5,311 nt of DNA, taken from positions 1-5,311 of the forward strand of contig JAITMT010000247.1 in assembly GCA_031277235.1 (NCBI GenBank), read 5' to 3'. Below the pieces are notes generated by a model. The model worked only from the letters and a program-made list of their open reading frames with translations. It was not told the origin of the DNA and searched no databases. This stretch comes from Tannerella sp. (GTDB lineage Bacteria > Bacteroidota > Bacteroidia > Bacteroidales > Tannerellaceae). Every line of letters begins with the position of its first letter. Position 1 is the first letter of the stretch. Positions 5,128-5,311 of the stretch are shown here, in pieces. The position numbers and the translations under genes were made by a program.

Positions 5128-5135
5128 TATCTTTA
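5128..5135 (+). promoter_or_regulatory. -7 element, rightward early promoter candidate 2
   Basis: TATCTTTA differs from TAnnTTTG only in the last base. Transcription would start near 5142, right at the first palindrome (5143-5155), so repressor binding would block it. A T-run about 20 bp upstream could stand in for the -33 element. This geometry makes it the more attractive candidate for the early promoter. Confidence 0.4.
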
Positions 5136-5142
5136 CCGCGAA

Positions 5143-5155
5143 TTTCAAAGTGAAA
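5143..5155. promoter_or_regulatory. Operator 1: TTTCAAAGTGAAA
   Basis: This is a palindrome with arms TTTCA and TGAAA around three central bases. It lies between the divergent repressor and early genes and shares both arms with operator 2, centre to centre 21 bp, two helical turns. A third site with one arm change, TTTTATTATGAAA, may lie at 5107-5119. Confidence 0.6.
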
Positions 5156-5163
5156 TGTGATTT

Positions 5164-5176
5164 TTTCAAATTGAAA
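5164..5176. promoter_or_regulatory. Operator 2: TTTCAAATTGAAA
   Basis: It has the same TTTCA-N3-TGAAA arms as operator 1, on the same face of the helix. It sits at the expected start of the leftward transcript driven by the -7 element at 5183-5190, so a repressor bound here could limit its own synthesis. Confidence 0.6.
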
Positions 5177-5182
5177 CAGCGA

Positions 5183-5190
5183 CAAAGGTA
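5183..5190 (-). promoter_or_regulatory. -7 element of the repressor promoter
   Basis: On the minus strand this reads TACCTTTG, a perfect TAnnTTTG. Transcription would start near 5176, inside operator 2, leaving a leader of about 100 bases to the repressor ATG at 5075. The -33 region is only a T-run (about 5204-5211 on the opposite strand). Confidence 0.5.
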
Positions 5191-5217
5191 GTAAAAATTT
5201 AATAAAAAAAAGAGATT

Positions 5218-5311
5218 ATGAAAAGGATTATTGTAGAGCATGGAAAGATGCGCTTGATTGGCAAGGCTATGGGGGTTACCCAGCCTACGGTCAGGAAGGC
5301 GTTGCGCGGTA
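5218..5311 (+). CDS. Small HTH early protein (Ner-like), 3' part outside window
   Basis: Only the first 31 codons are visible, MKRIIVEHGKMRLIGKAMG followed by VTQPTVRKALRG. LIGKAMGVTQPTVRKALRG is a clear helix-turn-helix: a short helix, the MGVT turn, and a recognition helix PTVRKAL. The start is ATG 5218, after an A-rich leader with AGAG but no strong ribosome site. It is divergent from the repressor and lies 40 bp past operator 2, the place of ner in Mu and of cro in lambda. I recall similar short proteins as the first early gene of Mu-like prophages in Bacteroidales, upstream of the transposase, but that memory is not a search result. Its likely role is to regulate the switch after induction. 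The base composition is richer in G and C than the AT-rich region before it. Confidence 0.7.
   Translation, partial: MKRIIVEHGKMRLIGKAMGVTQPTVRKALRG

Larger units (their letters stand above)
3664..5311 (+). mobile_element. Probable left end of a Mu-like (transposable) prophage, continues beyond window
   Basis: The order is the one found at the left end of phage Mu: terminus with repeated sites, repressor gene on the minus strand, divergent operator-promoter region, then a small HTH early gene on the plus strand. Transposable phages of this layout are known in Bacteroides (for example Hankyphage). The candidate terminus starts with TG at 3664, followed at once by three phased GTTTAATT repeats. 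No transposase, target-joining ATPase or head gene is inside the window, so another kind of prophage or integrated element with a CI-type switch remains possible. The exact left boundary is a guess. Confidence 0.45.

Noticed and set aside
4843..5160. 105-residue plus-strand open frame opposite the repressor
   Set aside because: It is antisense to a well-supported HTH repressor, crosses the palindromic control region, and shows no recognisable family or proper start context.

Overview
The window looks like accessory DNA from a member of the Bacteroidales (Bacteroides, Parabacteroides or a close relative). Three things point there: several copies of the Bacteroidetes -7 promoter element TAnnTTTG (mostly TATCTTTG), AT-rich leaders with almost no Shine-Dalgarno sequence, and IS5, IS4 and IS1 transposases of the types I associate with Bacteroidales. 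There are no housekeeping genes, tRNAs, rRNAs or CRISPR arrays.

The left two thirds (1-3609) is a pile of insertion sequences, mostly decayed. From the left these are: the 3' part of an IS5-family transposase with an in-frame amber codon (3-782); a rho-independent terminator (846-874); an IS4-family transposase on the minus strand carrying three single-base frameshifts (933-2168); a short IS1-family element with matching 11-bp terminal repeats and a two-frame transposase (2251-3032); and a second, unrelated and badly damaged IS1-family transposase on the minus strand (3038-3609).

The right third (about 3664-5311) is organised differently and reads as the left end of a temperate phage, most likely a Mu-like transposable prophage. 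A TG-starting block with three phased GTTTAATT repeats may be its terminus. About 600 bases follow without a gene but with many short repeats: a strong terminator with 12-bp tandem repeats, four TTAGATATTC iterons, and a 12-bp direct repeat. Then come a minus-strand unit of a coiled-coil HTH repressor (5075-4626) and a small unknown gene (4610-4287). A 142-bp divergent control region holds two near-identical palindromes (TTTCA-N3-TGAAA) 21 bp apart between opposing promoters. Beyond it a short HTH gene, resembling the first early gene (Ner-like) of such phages, starts rightward at 5218 and runs off the window.

The inferred working of the right part is a lysogeny switch. The repressor would bind the twin palindromes, shut off the rightward early promoter and limit its own synthesis. 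The repeats further left could be transposase or repressor sites. The phage identity rests on gene order and repeat pattern, because no transposase or structural gene lies inside the window.
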